The notes beneath the pieces are model-generated. The model had not been told where the DNA came from and ran no database searches. It saw nothing but the letters and a program-made list of their open reading frames with translations. A program made the position numbers and the translations under genes. From assembly GCF_020102855.1 (NCBI RefSeq), contig NZ_JADHZD010000001.1:310001-374000 (forward strand): a stretch of 64,000 bases of DNA, read 5' to 3'. This document shows, in pieces, positions 55,344-63,708 of the stretch. The DNA comes from Nocardioides lacusdianchii (GTDB taxonomy: Bacteria; Actinomycetota; Actinomycetes; Propionibacteriales; Nocardioidaceae). How positions within the stretch are numbered: position 1 is the first letter of the stretch; each line of letters starts with the position of its first letter.

Positions 55344-57422
55344 TCAGGCGCGGCTGAGGACGTCGCGCACCGTCAGCGGCGGCGTCCCGGGCACGTCCGC
55401 CGCGACGGCCGCAGGCAGGTCGAAGCGGAAGACCGACCCGGGGCCGGGGTCCGCGGCGAGGCACTCGATGGTGCCGCCGTGGCGGTGCACGATGGTCTGG
55501 CAGATGGAGAGCCCCATCCCGTTGCCGCGGAACCCGGCGCGGACCGTGTCGCTGCGGTGGAAGCGCTGGAAGATCAGCACGCGCTCGCGCTCGTCGACGC
55601 CGACGCCGTTGTCCTCGACCTCGACGATGACGCGGGGACCGTGGCGCTCGGCCCGGACCCGCACGACCGCCGGCACGTCGGGGCGGGTGTACTTGACGGC
55701 GTTGCCGACGAGGTTGGCGAAGAGCTGGCGCAGGGCGACCTCGTCCGCGTGCACGCTCGGCAGCGCGTCCGGCACGTCCAGGACGTCGTCGGGTCCGAGC
55801 AGCGCGACGGCCTGGCTGAGCGCGCCGTCGGGACCGCCCAGCGCGAGGTCGGAGGCGACGAGGTCGCCGGCCTGGGCCATCGCGTGGGCGAGCAGGTCGT
55901 CGATGAGGTCGGCCATCTGCTCCGCGGCTCGCTGCGCGCGCTCGACCGAGGCCGCGGTGTCGCTCTCGGGCTCGAGATCCATGGTGGCGAGGTCGAGCCA
56001 CGAGCGGATGGCGGTGAGCGGTCCGCGCAGGTCGTGCGCGGCGGTCGAGGCGAAGCTCACCAGCGGACGCAGCCCGCGCCGGTGCTCGGTCACCTCGCGC
56101 AGGACGAGCAGCACGCCGGAGCATCCGTCGCCCCGGTCGGCGAGCGCGGTGCGGGTCACGGCGAGCACCAGCTCGTCACCGGACTCGAGCGGCACCTGCA
56201 CGTCGCCCACGCCGAGCTCGGCACGCGAGGCGCCCGTGTGGTGCGGGGCCGGATCCATGATGAGGCCGACCAGCGCGACGAGCGCGACGTCGTCGGGCTC
56301 TCCGGGGCGTACGCGCTGGGCCAGGCGTCGGCTGGCGCCGTTGCTGCGCTCGATCGACCCGTCGCGCGCGAGCACGACGAGGCCCTCGTCCATGCTCTCG
56401 GTCATCTCGGCGAGCAGCTCGGCCTGCTCGGCGGCCTCGGCACGGGCGTGGCCCATGCGCACGACCAGGGCGTCGATGCGGTCGCCCAGCGTGCCGACCG
56501 CGAGCCCGGTGAGGAGCACCGCGACGAGGAAGACGTGGGCCACCACGATCTCCTGGACCGGGTCCTCGAGGCCGACGGTGGGCCCCATCCCCGCCAGGGT
56601 CAGCACCAGTGCGGCGACACCGAGGCCGAGGGCGTGCAGGGCGCCGAGGAAGGTCCGGAACCGCGCGGCCGACCAGACGCACAGCGGCATCAGGAGGAAC
56701 GCGATCGGCAGCGGCTGGGAGTAGATCGCCACGACCCCCACCGCGGAGACGGCCCAGAGGACGATCAGCTCGGTGCGGTGTCCACCGCGGGCCCTCGGCG
56801 CGACGCGCTGGGTGTGCCACTCCCACGCCAGGTGGCCGATGCACCCCACCACGAGGATGCCGGTGAAGTGCCGGGCGAACCAGGCCAGCACCACCCAGGA
56901 GTCCCAGCTGCCACTGGCGGCCCACACGCCGAGGGCGCCGATGAGGGCGCCGGCGATGCTGCCCAGGACGCCCGCGGCACACGTGCGCGAGAGCGTGCGC
57001 GGTGATCGGAAGCTCTCGGTGCCGCCGGCGCCGAGCAGGGTGGGGCACCAGCGCCGCAGCAGCGTGACGGTCAGCCAGGTCTGCACCGTGACCGACACCG
57101 AGCCCATCAGCACCACGAGCGGCGGCGCCCCTGTCACCCAGGCGACCCCGGCATGGAGCAGCAGCAACGGGACCAGCACGAAGCGTTGGCGTCGTGGGGC
57201 CTCGGCCAGGAGCCACAGGATCGCCACCCCGGCGCCGGGCCAGATGAGGCTGACCGCCTGGCCCTCCACCACGGTGAGCCGCGCGACGACGCCGAGCACG
57301 GCGTACGCCACTGCGAACCCGATCGCCCACCGCAACGGCAGCGCCGGGCGGGTCGTCACAGGCGGCTCACAGGCGTCGTCGCGCGCGTGCGGGCGCGGGT
57401 CGGACACACTCGGGACGAACAC
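55344..57422 (-). CDS. MASE1-like sensor histidine kinase
   Basis: The 692-residue protein has an N-terminal membrane module of about eight to ten helices (residues 30-315) resembling MASE1, a coiled linker, a PAS domain (about 345-455, ELLAEMTESMDEGLVVLARDGSIERSN) and a HisKA/HATPase pair: phosphorylated His in STAAHDLRGPLTAIRSW near 482, N box LFANLVGNAVKYT, G1 VEDNGVGVD and G2 GNGMGLSICQTIV. No response regulator gene lies next to it. The start may be the GTG at 57422 (TACTGT 9 bases upstream), 57407 or 57359; all precede the first helix. Confidence 0.9.
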   Translation of the reverse strand: MFVPSVSDPRPHARDDACEPPVTTRPALPLRWAIGFAVAYAVLGVVARLTVVEGQAVSLIWPGAGVAILWLLAEAPRRQRFVLVPLLLLHAGVAWVTGAPPLVVLMGSVSVTVQTWLTVTLLRRWCPTLLGAGGTESFRSPRTLSRTCAAGVLGSIAGALIGALGVWAASGSWDSWVVLAWFARHFTGILVVGCIGHLAWEWHTQRVAPRARGGHRTELIVLWAVSAVGVVAIYSQPLPIAFLLMPLCVWSAARFRTFLGALHALGLGVAALVLTLAGMGPTVGLEDPVQEIVVAHVFLVAVLLTGLAVGTLGDRIDALVVRMGHARAEAAEQAELLAEMTESMDEGLVVLARDGSIERSNGASRRLAQRVRPGEPDDVALVALVGLIMDPAPHHTGASRAELGVGDVQVPLESGDELVLAVTRTALADRGDGCSGVLLVLREVTEHRRGLRPLVSFASTAAHDLRGPLTAIRSWLDLATMDLEPESDTAASVERAQRAAEQMADLIDDLLAHAMAQAGDLVASDLALGGPDGALSQAVALLGPDDVLDVPDALPSVHADEVALRQLFANLVGNAVKYTRPDVPAVVRVRAERHGPRVIVEVEDNGVGVDERERVLIFQRFHRSDTVRAGFRGNGMGLSICQTIVHRHGGTIECLAADPGPGSVFRFDLPAAVAADVPGTPPLTVRDVLSRA

Positions 57423-57480
57423 ACGGGAGGCACAGTAGTGCCTCGCGCCCCCACGCGGGGGCAACATGGCGAACCCGGTG

Positions 57481-58242
57481 TCAGAGGTTGACGGTGATCT
57501 CCGCCGCCTCGCGCAGGTCCTCCACCAGGCCGCCGGCGACCGAGCCGGTCTCCTGCGCCCGGGCCTGCTCGACGATCTGCTCGCGCACCTCGGCGAACGG
57601 CGGGATCTGCTGGCCGTCCTGCCCCGACTGAGCCTGCTGCTTCTTCGCGTCGTCGTAGATCGCCCGCAGCTCCTTCTCGGTCGGCTCGAAGGGACCGCTC
57701 TCGTCCTCGACGAGCTGCTCGATCAGCACCTGCGTCTCGACCTGGGCCCGCGCGGTCTCCTCGTCCATGCCCTGCTGGGCGATGGCCTCGAGCAGCTCCT
57801 CGCCGGTCTGCATCCCGTTCTGCTCGGCGAGCGAGGTGAGCTCGGCGTCGACGTCCTCGTCCGTGACCTCGATCCCGCGGGCCTCGGCCTCCTGCGCGAG
57901 CAGCTCGGTGTCGACGAGGTCGTCGAGGGTCGCCTTCTTCAGCGCCTCCTCGTCCGGGGCCTCACCGGTCATCTGCGACTGCGTGGTGGCCTGCTCGAGC
58001 TGCGCCTCGTAGATCGGCACGAACTCGTCCTTGGTGACCTCCTCGCCGTTCACCTCGGCGACGACGTCGGGGATCCCGGCGCCGGCCTCGGACTTGGCCG
58101 AGTCGCTGGACGTGGCGGCCGGGGCGTCGTCGTCGGCGGACGAGCCGTCGCCGCCCCCGCAGGCCGAGAGGGTCAGCACCGCGGCGACCGCGAGGGCGCC
58201 GAGGGACGTACGGGTTCGGTGGGTGCGCATCGTGTGAGTCAT
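57481..58242 (-). CDS. SurA N-terminal-like lipoprotein
   Basis: The 253-residue protein has a basic start, a hydrophobic stretch and a lipobox LTLSACGGG with Cys at about residue 28, then a Ser/Ala/Asp-rich linker. The rest is a SurA N-terminal-type helical domain (VAEVNGEEVTKDEFVPIYEAQLEQ, TLDDLVDTELLAQEAEARGIEVTDEDVDAEL, split). The PPIase parvulin domain is missing. It should act outside the membrane as a folding chaperone for exported proteins, like the N-domain of SurA/PrsA (inference). TACCGT lies 8 bases before the ATG; Met5 is an alternative start. Confidence 0.85.
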   Translation of the reverse strand: MTHTMRTHRTRTSLGALAVAAVLTLSACGGGDGSSADDDAPAATSSDSAKSEAGAGIPDVVAEVNGEEVTKDEFVPIYEAQLEQATTQSQMTGEAPDEEALKKATLDDLVDTELLAQEAEARGIEVTDEDVDAELTSLAEQNGMQTGEELLEAIAQQGMDEETARAQVETQVLIEQLVEDESGPFEPTEKELRAIYDDAKKQQAQSGQDGQQIPPFAEVREQIVEQARAQETGSVAGGLVEDLREAAEITVNL

Positions 58243-58250
58243 CGCGTCCG

Positions 58251-58256
58251 ACGGTA
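58251..58256 (-). promoter_or_regulatory. -10 element (TACCGT) of the SurA-like lipoprotein gene
   Basis: TACCGT ends 8 bases before the ATG at 58242, so a leaderless or very short-leader message is predicted. Confidence 0.4.
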
Positions 58257-58285
58257 CGCACCGAACCTGAGGACGCTCTTCAGGG

Positions 58286-58681
58286 TCAGTCCGGGAGGGT
58301 GTCCGGCACGATCAGCGCGTCGGGGTCCTGGCGCACCGGCAGCTGCGCGAGGGCCGTACGCACGAGGGTGAGGCGCGCGGCGACCGCCACCTTCTGGCGG
58401 ATGCGGCCGACGCCGCTCTCGCCGAGGGTCTCCTCGACGGCGGTGGCGATCTGGGCGTCGGTGAACGTCGGTCGGGTGCCGGCCGGGACCTCGACGTCGG
58501 GCAGGGCGAGCAGCACCGGCAGCACCTGGCTGCCGACGGCCTCGAGCAGGTGGTAGCGATCGATCTTGCTCATCGACTCCCACGCCTCCTTACCCCTGGC
58601 GCGCCGTCGCCCCTTCGTGCCGGCGACGACCTTGGCGGCCGCGGTCACGGCGACGGTCAGCTCGTGCTCGGTGAAACGCAT
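58286..58681 (-). CDS. Conserved hypothetical protein
   Basis: The 131-residue protein is soluble and has no recognised motif. Residues 1-45 are helical and basic (VTAAAKVVAGTKGRRRARGKEAWESMSKIDRY), the C-terminal half looks mixed alpha/beta. The ATG at 58681 lies 6 bases behind CATGCT (58693-58688), predicting a leaderless start. It is divergent from the carboxymuconolactone-decarboxylase-like gene across 45 bases, with the two -10 elements facing away. Confidence 0.65.
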   Translation of the reverse strand: MRFTEHELTVAVTAAAKVVAGTKGRRRARGKEAWESMSKIDRYHLLEAVGSQVLPVLLALPDVEVPAGTRPTFTDAQIATAVEETLGESGVGRIRQKVAVAARLTLVRTALAQLPVRQDPDALIVPDTLPD

Positions 58682-58687
58682 GTGATC

Positions 58688-58719
58688 AGCATGCCGGACC
58701 CCGCCACTGGGGGCATCCT
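58688..58719. promoter_or_regulatory. Divergent -10 elements at 58.7 kb
   Basis: Minus strand CATGCT (58693-58688) is 6 bases before the hypothetical-gene ATG; plus strand CATCCT (58714-58719) is 7 bases before the ATG at 58727. Both have CATNNT rather than TANNNT. Confidence 0.4.
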
Positions 58720-58726
58720 GGGTCCC

Positions 58727-59299
58727 ATGCGCCTGCCGGAGCTCCACCCCGCCGACCTGACCGACGCCCAGCGCGACCTGCGGGACCGGATCGTCGGCGG
58801 CCCGCGCGGCAGCGGGCCCCAGCACTTCCCGCTCATCACGCCCGACGGCGCCCTCACGGGCCCGTTCGGCGTGATGCTCCACGAGCCCGCACTCGGTGCT
58901 CCTCTGCAGGAGCTCGGCAGCGCGCTGCGCTACGCGACGGGCCTGTCCGACCGGGTGCGCGAGATCGCGATCCTGTCGGTGGCCGCGGCCACCGACAGCG
59001 CCTTCGAGCAGTGGGCCCACGAGCGCGTCGGCCGGGCCGCCGGGCTCCACGACACGGAGCTGGCGGCCCTGGCCGACGGACGCTTCACCTCCGACGACAC
59101 GACCGAGCAGGCGGCGTACGACTTCTGCCGGCGCCTGCTGGAGGACACCTCGCACGTCGATGACGTCGCCTACGCGAGGCTGCGCGACACCATCGGCGCC
59201 ACGACGATCACCGAGCTGGTGGTGCTGGTCGGCTACTACCGCACGCTCGCCCAGCTCCTCGACGTCTTCGACGTCGGGGTGCCGGACGAGCAGCGCTGA
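58727..59299 (+). CDS. Carboxymuconolactone decarboxylase family protein
   Basis: The 190-residue protein has the family core LRYATGLSDRVREIAILSVAAATDSAFEQWAHERV (near residues 65-100), followed by YDFCRRLL and ITELVVLVGYYRTLAQLLDVFDV. It lacks the AhpD CxxC pair, so it belongs with the Cys-free gamma-carboxymuconolactone-decarboxylase-like enzymes rather than the thiol peroxidase partners. The reaction is not known. It converges on the sigma-factor gene, 7 bases apart. Confidence 0.85.
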   Translation: MRLPELHPADLTDAQRDLRDRIVGGPRGSGPQHFPLITPDGALTGPFGVMLHEPALGAPLQELGSALRYATGLSDRVREIAILSVAAATDSAFEQWAHERVGRAAGLHDTELAALADGRFTSDDTTEQAAYDFCRRLLEDTSHVDDVAYARLRDTIGATTITELVVLVGYYRTLAQLLDVFDVGVPDEQR

Positions 59300-59306
59300 G
59301 GTCGGC

Positions 59307-60074
59307 TCAGGCGGCTGTCTCGGCGAGCTCGGCACGCAGGTTGCGCAGGATCCGGGTGAGCACCCGCGAGACCTGCGCCTGCGTGAGCCCGACCGAGTCG
59401 GCGATCTCCTGCTGCGTCCGCTCCTCGTAGAACCGCAGGTGCACGATCTCCCGGTCGCGGGCCGACAGGAGGCGTACGACCGGGGCGAGCACGATGCGTG
59501 CCTCCGCCTGGACGATGTCCCGGTCCTCGCCGCCCATCAGCTCGCCGAGCGGCGAGCCGCCCTCGCCGACGGGGACGTCGAGCGAGGTCGGGGTGAAGCA
59601 GCCGTCGGCGCCCAGCGCCTCGACCACGTCGTCGAGGCTGGCACCCAGGTGGGTGGCGATCTCGGTGGGACGCGGTGAGCGACCGAGCCTGCCACCGAGC
59701 TCCTCCTGGGCCGCGGCGATCCTGGCCTGGAGCTCCTGGATGCGTCGGGGCGGGCGGATCGTCCAGCCGGCGTCGCGGAAGTGGCGGCGCAGCTCACCGC
59801 GCACGGTGGGCACGGCGTAGGACAGGAAGTCGTGACCGGCGTCGCCGTCGAAGCGGCGGGCAGCCTTGGTCAGTCCGAGGAGGGCGACCTGCTCGAGGTC
59901 GTCGAGGTCGATGCCGCGGTTGCGGTAGCGGGCGGCCATCGAGCGTGCCAGCGGGATGTGCTGGGCGATGAGCTCCTCCGGGGTGCGCCGATCGACGGGA
60001 GCCGACTCAGCGGCGCGCTCGGCGGTGGAGGAGGTCTGGGCAAGGTAGAGCGGGGCGTTCGACACGGGGACCAC
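59307..60074 (-). CDS. SigB/SigF-family RNA polymerase sigma factor
   Basis: The 255-residue stress-type sigma factor has region 2 (MAARYRNRGIDLDDLEQVALLGLTKAARRFD, near residue 45-75), region 3 (RRIQELQARIAAAQEELGGRLGRSP) and region 4 (LSARDREIVHLRFYEERTQQEIADSVGLTQAQVSRV). There is no region 1.1 or ECF-style shortening, and no anti-sigma gene (RsbW-like) next to it. GTG at 60074 has AAGGAA upstream. It probably governs a general or stress response; no target consensus could be verified here. Confidence 0.93.
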   Translation of the reverse strand: MVPVSNAPLYLAQTSSTAERAAESAPVDRRTPEELIAQHIPLARSMAARYRNRGIDLDDLEQVALLGLTKAARRFDGDAGHDFLSYAVPTVRGELRRHFRDAGWTIRPPRRIQELQARIAAAQEELGGRLGRSPRPTEIATHLGASLDDVVEALGADGCFTPTSLDVPVGEGGSPLGELMGGEDRDIVQAEARIVLAPVVRLLSARDREIVHLRFYEERTQQEIADSVGLTQAQVSRVLTRILRNLRAELAETAA

Positions 60075-60183
60075 GAGAGTTCCTTCCGGTCGTAGAAGAT
60101 CTCACCGTGGTCTCCAGCAAGTCGTCCTCGTCGACGTTGCCACGGGCCGACGGGGAGCAACAGCCGAAAAGCGAACGCTTTCG

Positions 60184-61155
60184 TCAGGACGTCGCGCGCT
60201 GGAGGGTCTCGCGCGGGTTCTCGTCGAAGACCTCGCGGTAGCTCGAGGCGAAGCGTCCCGGGTTGAAGAAGCCGAGCCGGGCCGCCGCGTCGGTCACGCT
60301 GGGGACCGAGCCCTCCCGCAGGGAGCGCCGGACCAGGTCGAGCCGGACCCGGCGGAGGTAGTCCATCGGCGTGCAGTCGAGGTAGCGGCGGAAGGCGTAC
60401 TGAAGGGTGCGGGGGGAGACCCCGCACGCGCGGGCGAGGTCGTCGAGCTTCAGGTCCTCGTAGGCGCGGACCTCCATGAGGTGCATCGCGTTGCGCACCA
60501 GCGAGGGGGTGGCGTCGCGGCTGCCCGACCCGCGGTCGAGGCGGGAGGCCTCGGCCATCACGTTGTTGGGGAAGGTCTGGAGCAGCGTCTGGGCCAGCAG
60601 GCGACCGACCTCGTCCTTCTCGGCGCCCGTAGTCGGGATCCGGTGGCTCAGCTGGTCGACGGTGGCTCGCCAGCGCGCCCCCGCGGACGGCGTGCGCGGG
60701 ACGTAGGAGCTGAAGGTGATCCGGTGCCACGGGTAGTCGGGGACCAGCTCTTCCACCGCGGCCGTCACGGCCTCGGTGGTGAGCGTGGTGGTCCGCACCT
60801 CGAAGCCGTGGCTCATGTTGGTGAACGGCATGTCCCACCCGGCGATGAGCACGGAGTCGCCGTCGCGGTTGCGGCTGGTGACCTGCTCGCGGGAGTACTG
60901 GGAGTCGCCGCCGATGAGGTCGACGACCACCAGGGCCGGCATGGGGTCGGAGTCGACGGTGAAGGCCGAGTCGATCCGCAGGTGGTCGAACGCGACCGTG
61001 CCGTGGTCGACGCGGCTGTGGCGCACCGTGCCGACGCGACCGGAGAGTCGCAGCGACGTGCCGTAGGCCCGGTCGAGCCAGGCGCGGGCGTCGTCGCCGA
61101 CACCTTCGAAGTCGTAGGTGCCGGACGGAACGCGCTTCGAGATCGAGTGCGGCAC
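60184..61155 (-). CDS. AraC family transcriptional regulator
   Basis: The 323-residue protein has an N-terminal sensory domain (VSSD-like DHGTVAFDHLRIDS, about residues 20-180) and a C-terminal AraC double helix-turn-helix: LKLDDLARACGVSPRTLQYAFRRYLDCTPMDYLRRVRLDLVRRSL and VTDAAARLGFFNPGRFASSYREVFDENP. The GTG at 61155 is the first plausible start. The gene is separated from the sigma-factor gene by 109 bases and is divergent from the ANTAR genes. The ligand is unknown. Confidence 0.9.
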   Translation of the reverse strand: MPHSISKRVPSGTYDFEGVGDDARAWLDRAYGTSLRLSGRVGTVRHSRVDHGTVAFDHLRIDSAFTVDSDPMPALVVVDLIGGDSQYSREQVTSRNRDGDSVLIAGWDMPFTNMSHGFEVRTTTLTTEAVTAAVEELVPDYPWHRITFSSYVPRTPSAGARWRATVDQLSHRIPTTGAEKDEVGRLLAQTLLQTFPNNVMAEASRLDRGSGSRDATPSLVRNAMHLMEVRAYEDLKLDDLARACGVSPRTLQYAFRRYLDCTPMDYLRRVRLDLVRRSLREGSVPSVTDAAARLGFFNPGRFASSYREVFDENPRETLQRATS

Positions 61156-61329
61156 CGGCCACCCCCAGAGAGGAGGAGTTGGACGACCCGTGTGCTGGAG
61201 CCGTCGACCAGACTAGTCCACCTGCCGCTGCCTGCCCAGTCGGGCGACGAGCGGGAGCGCTGTACAATGGTGACGCTTCATCGTGATCCGCCCTGTGTCC
61301 GCGGACTGACGTCATTGAGAGGTGACCTC

Positions 61330-61677
61330 ATGTCTGGGACATCCCTGCCCTCCGACGGCTCCACCCAGCCCGCAGCCGCCCTGCGCGACGAGATCGCGCA
61401 GCTCCACGAGGCCGTGCGGTCGCAGCGCGACATCGGCATGGCCGTCGGGCTGGTATCGGCCCGCTTCGGGTGCAGCACCGAGCAGGCGTGGCGCACCATG
61501 CTGCGCGTCTCGCAGGACAGCAACACCAAGGTCCGCACCGTCGCGCGGGTGCTCGTGGCGACCCATGACGACACCGCCGATGCCGCGGACGCGGCCATCC
61601 TCGACGCCTTCGTGGACCAGCTCCCCGCCTCCGGCTGGCCAACGGGTCCGTGGACGGGGGAAGATCCCGGTCCATGA
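61330..61677 (+). CDS. Stand-alone ANTAR domain protein
   Basis: The 115-residue protein is essentially an ANTAR RNA-binding domain: a helix with AVRSQRDIGMAVGLVSARFGCSTEQAWRTMLRVSQDSNTKVRTVARVLV (about residues 28-75), preceded by a short flexible start and followed by an acidic tail. Such domains bind paired hexanucleotide hairpins in RNA and prevent termination; here no sensory domain is attached. The ATG at 61330 is preceded by GAGAGG. It overlaps the next GAF-ANTAR gene by ATGA. TACAAT at 61263 is a likely -10. Confidence 0.85.
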   Translation: MSGTSLPSDGSTQPAAALRDEIAQLHEAVRSQRDIGMAVGLVSARFGCSTEQAWRTMLRVSQDSNTKVRTVARVLVATHDDTADAADAAILDAFVDQLPASGWPTGPWTGEDPGP

Positions 61678-62384
61678 GCATCGATGCAGCGGCGCTGGCC
61701 GAGAGCCTGCGCCGGCTGACCCTCTCGCGTGAGGACAACGGCAGCGTCGTCTCCGCGCTGGAGGCGGTCCTCGACGCGTGCGTGGACCTCTTCGACGTCC
61801 GGGGCGCAGGCCTGCTGGTCGCCGACGAGCAGGACATGCTGCGCTACGTCGCCGCCACCGAGGGCCCGGGGCGGATCCTGGAGAAGACCGAGGCCGCGGC
61901 GGGCGAGGGCCCGTGCACCGAGGCGTTCGTCAAGGCGCGCGTCGTCACCACGCACGACGTGACCGCCGAGCCCGAGCGCTGGCCCACCCTGGCCCGCGCG
62001 ATGGCCGCGCAGCCCGTGCGCGCTGTGCTCGGCACGCCGGTGCGTGTCGGCGGCGTGCCGGTCGGGACGCTCGACGTCTACCGCGAGGACGCCCACGAGT
62101 GGGACGGGAGCGAGGTGACCGCGCTCGCGCGCTACGCCGAGGTCATCGCCACCACGCTCATGGCCGCCGTGCAGGCCCACACCGCCGGCGAGCTCGCGCG
62201 ACAGCTCCAGTACGCCCTCGACTACCGCGTCGTGATCGAGCGGGCCGTCGGCTTCCTGATGGCCAAGGAATCGACCGATCCGGTCGAGGCCTTCAACGCG
62301 CTGCGCACCGCGGCCCGGACCAGCCGCACCAAGATCGGGGTCGTCGCCGAGCACGTCCTCGAGCACGGCGCCCTCCCCGCCTGA
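61674..62384 (+). CDS. GAF-ANTAR signalling protein
   Basis: The 236-residue protein has an N-terminal GAF domain (about residues 20-165: VLDACVDLFDVRGAGLLVADE, GEGPCTEAFVKARVVTTHD, LGTPVRVGGVPVGTLDVYR) and a C-terminal ANTAR domain (DYRVVIERAVGFLMAKESTDPVEAFNALR with RTKIGVVAEHV). It likely controls antitermination of target RNAs upon sensing a small ligand or redox state. It overlaps the upstream stand-alone ANTAR gene by ATGA and converges on another GAF-ANTAR gene, 9 bases apart. Confidence 0.9.
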   Translation: MSIDAAALAESLRRLTLSREDNGSVVSALEAVLDACVDLFDVRGAGLLVADEQDMLRYVAATEGPGRILEKTEAAAGEGPCTEAFVKARVVTTHDVTAEPERWPTLARAMAAQPVRAVLGTPVRVGGVPVGTLDVYREDAHEWDGSEVTALARYAEVIATTLMAAVQAHTAGELARQLQYALDYRVVIERAVGFLMAKESTDPVEAFNALRTAARTSRTKIGVVAEHVLEHGALPA

Positions 62385-62393
62385 ACGGTCGCG

Positions 62394-63128
62394 TCAGTCC
62401 TCGGCGTGCTCGCGGGAGCGCTCGACCGGGATGGTCCTCGTCTCGACGATCTGCGCGGCGACGTCGCGCAGCTTGACGTTGGTCGTCGAGGAGAGCCGAC
62501 GCAGCAGCTCGAAGCTCTGCTGGGCGTCGATGCCGTAGCGCTCCATCGCGATGCCCTGCGCCATGCCGATCACGTGGCGTGAGCTGACCGCGGTCTCGAG
62601 GGTCGCCGCACGGCGGGTGCACGCGAGCGCGGTGGCCGCGTGGGCGGCGTACGCCAGCGCGTGCTCGACAACCTCACGGTCGGAGAACCCACCCGTGTCG
62701 GCGCCGTAGGCGGTGAGGGCACCCAGGGTCTCCTCCCCCTCGACGAGCGCGAGGGTGAGGAGCGAGCGCACTCCCACGGCGGACGCGCGGGGCGCCCACC
62801 CCTGCCAGCGGACGTCGGACTCGACGTCGCCGACCCGCAGCCAGCCGCCCTGGTCCACGACGTCGATGGCGGGGCCCTCGCCGAGGGCGTACTGGAGGGC
62901 GTCGGCCTCGTTGGCGAGGCGGTCGCTGCTGGCCGCGGTGCGCAGTCCGCGTGACTCGCGGACCGCGAGGCTCACGCGCCGAGCCTCGGGCACGACCTCA
63001 CGCAGTCGGGTGACGATGGCCTGCGAGACGGTGGCCTCGTCGGGCTCCTGGTGCAGCTCGGCGGCCAGCCGCGCGAACACGGGCAGGGAGTCGAGGGAAG
63101 ACAATGAAGATCCTCGTGTGACGTTCAT
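62394..63128 (-). CDS. GAF-ANTAR signalling protein
   Basis: The 244-residue protein has a GAF domain (about 20-170: EADALQYALGEGPAIDVVDQGGWLRVGDVESD, VRSLLTLALVEGEETLGALTAYG) and a C-terminal ANTAR domain (SSRHVIGMAQGIAMERYGIDAQQSFELLRRLSSTTNVKLRDVAAQIV), with the Ala, Arg and Leu residues of the RNA-binding face. It is the third ANTAR protein within 1.8 kb, on the opposite strand. The upstream 63129-63270 gap separates it from the SRPBCC gene. Confidence 0.9.
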   Translation of the reverse strand: MNVTRGSSLSSLDSLPVFARLAAELHQEPDEATVSQAIVTRLREVVPEARRVSLAVRESRGLRTAASSDRLANEADALQYALGEGPAIDVVDQGGWLRVGDVESDVRWQGWAPRASAVGVRSLLTLALVEGEETLGALTAYGADTGGFSDREVVEHALAYAAHAATALACTRRAATLETAVSSRHVIGMAQGIAMERYGIDAQQSFELLRRLSSTTNVKLRDVAAQIVETRTIPVERSREHAED

Positions 63129-63270
63129 CTGCGACCCGTGTTCTGGAGTCAGTCAGAAAGTTATCGCCTCGCCCGACCGTCGTTCAACGCGACACCTACC
63201 TTGGGATGGAGTTCACGCGCATGGCGCCGCGCCTGCGGGGGTACGGCCTCCGCATGCCGGAGAACCTCGC

Positions 63271-63708
63271 ATGAGCACCACGAGCCGCGCGATTTCCGCG
63301 AGCCCGCAGCAGGTCTGGTCGGTCCTCTCCGACGGGTGGCTCTACCCCCTCTTCGTGGTGGGCGCGTCCCGGATGCGCGACGTCGACGAGACGTGGCCCG
63401 CGGTGGGGTCCCGCCTGCACCACAGCGTCGGCACGTGGCCACTGCTCATCAATGACACCACCGAGGTGCTCGAGGTCGAGGAGGACCGGCGCATCGTCCT
63501 GAAGGCGCGCGGCTGGCCCGCGGGCGAGGCACGCGTCGAGATCTCGCTGCGTCCGACCGCCGACGCCACGGTCGTGACGATCGTGGAGAACGCGACCGCC
63601 GGCCCCGGCGCCCTCGTGCCCAAGCCGGTGCAGGACGTCCAGCTCCACCTGCGCAACACCGAGACCCTGCGCCGCCTCGCGTTCGTGGCGGAGGGCCGGG
63701 CCCGGTGA
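63271..63708 (+). CDS. SRPBCC family protein
   Basis: The 145-residue protein has the START/Bet v 1-like fold pattern: ISASPQQVWSVLSDGWLYPLFVVGASRMRDVDE at the start, DTTEVLEVEEDRRIVLKARGWP in the middle and TIVENATAGPGALVPKPVQDVQLHLRNTETLRRLAFVAEG at the end (long final helix over the cavity). GGAG precedes the ATG. It probably binds a hydrophobic ligand and is coupled by GTGA to the oxidoreductase gene that follows, a recurrent actinobacterial pairing. Confidence 0.88.
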   Translation: MSTTSRAISASPQQVWSVLSDGWLYPLFVVGASRMRDVDETWPAVGSRLHHSVGTWPLLINDTTEVLEVEEDRRIVLKARGWPAGEARVEISLRPTADATVVTIVENATAGPGALVPKPVQDVQLHLRNTETLRRLAFVAEGRAR

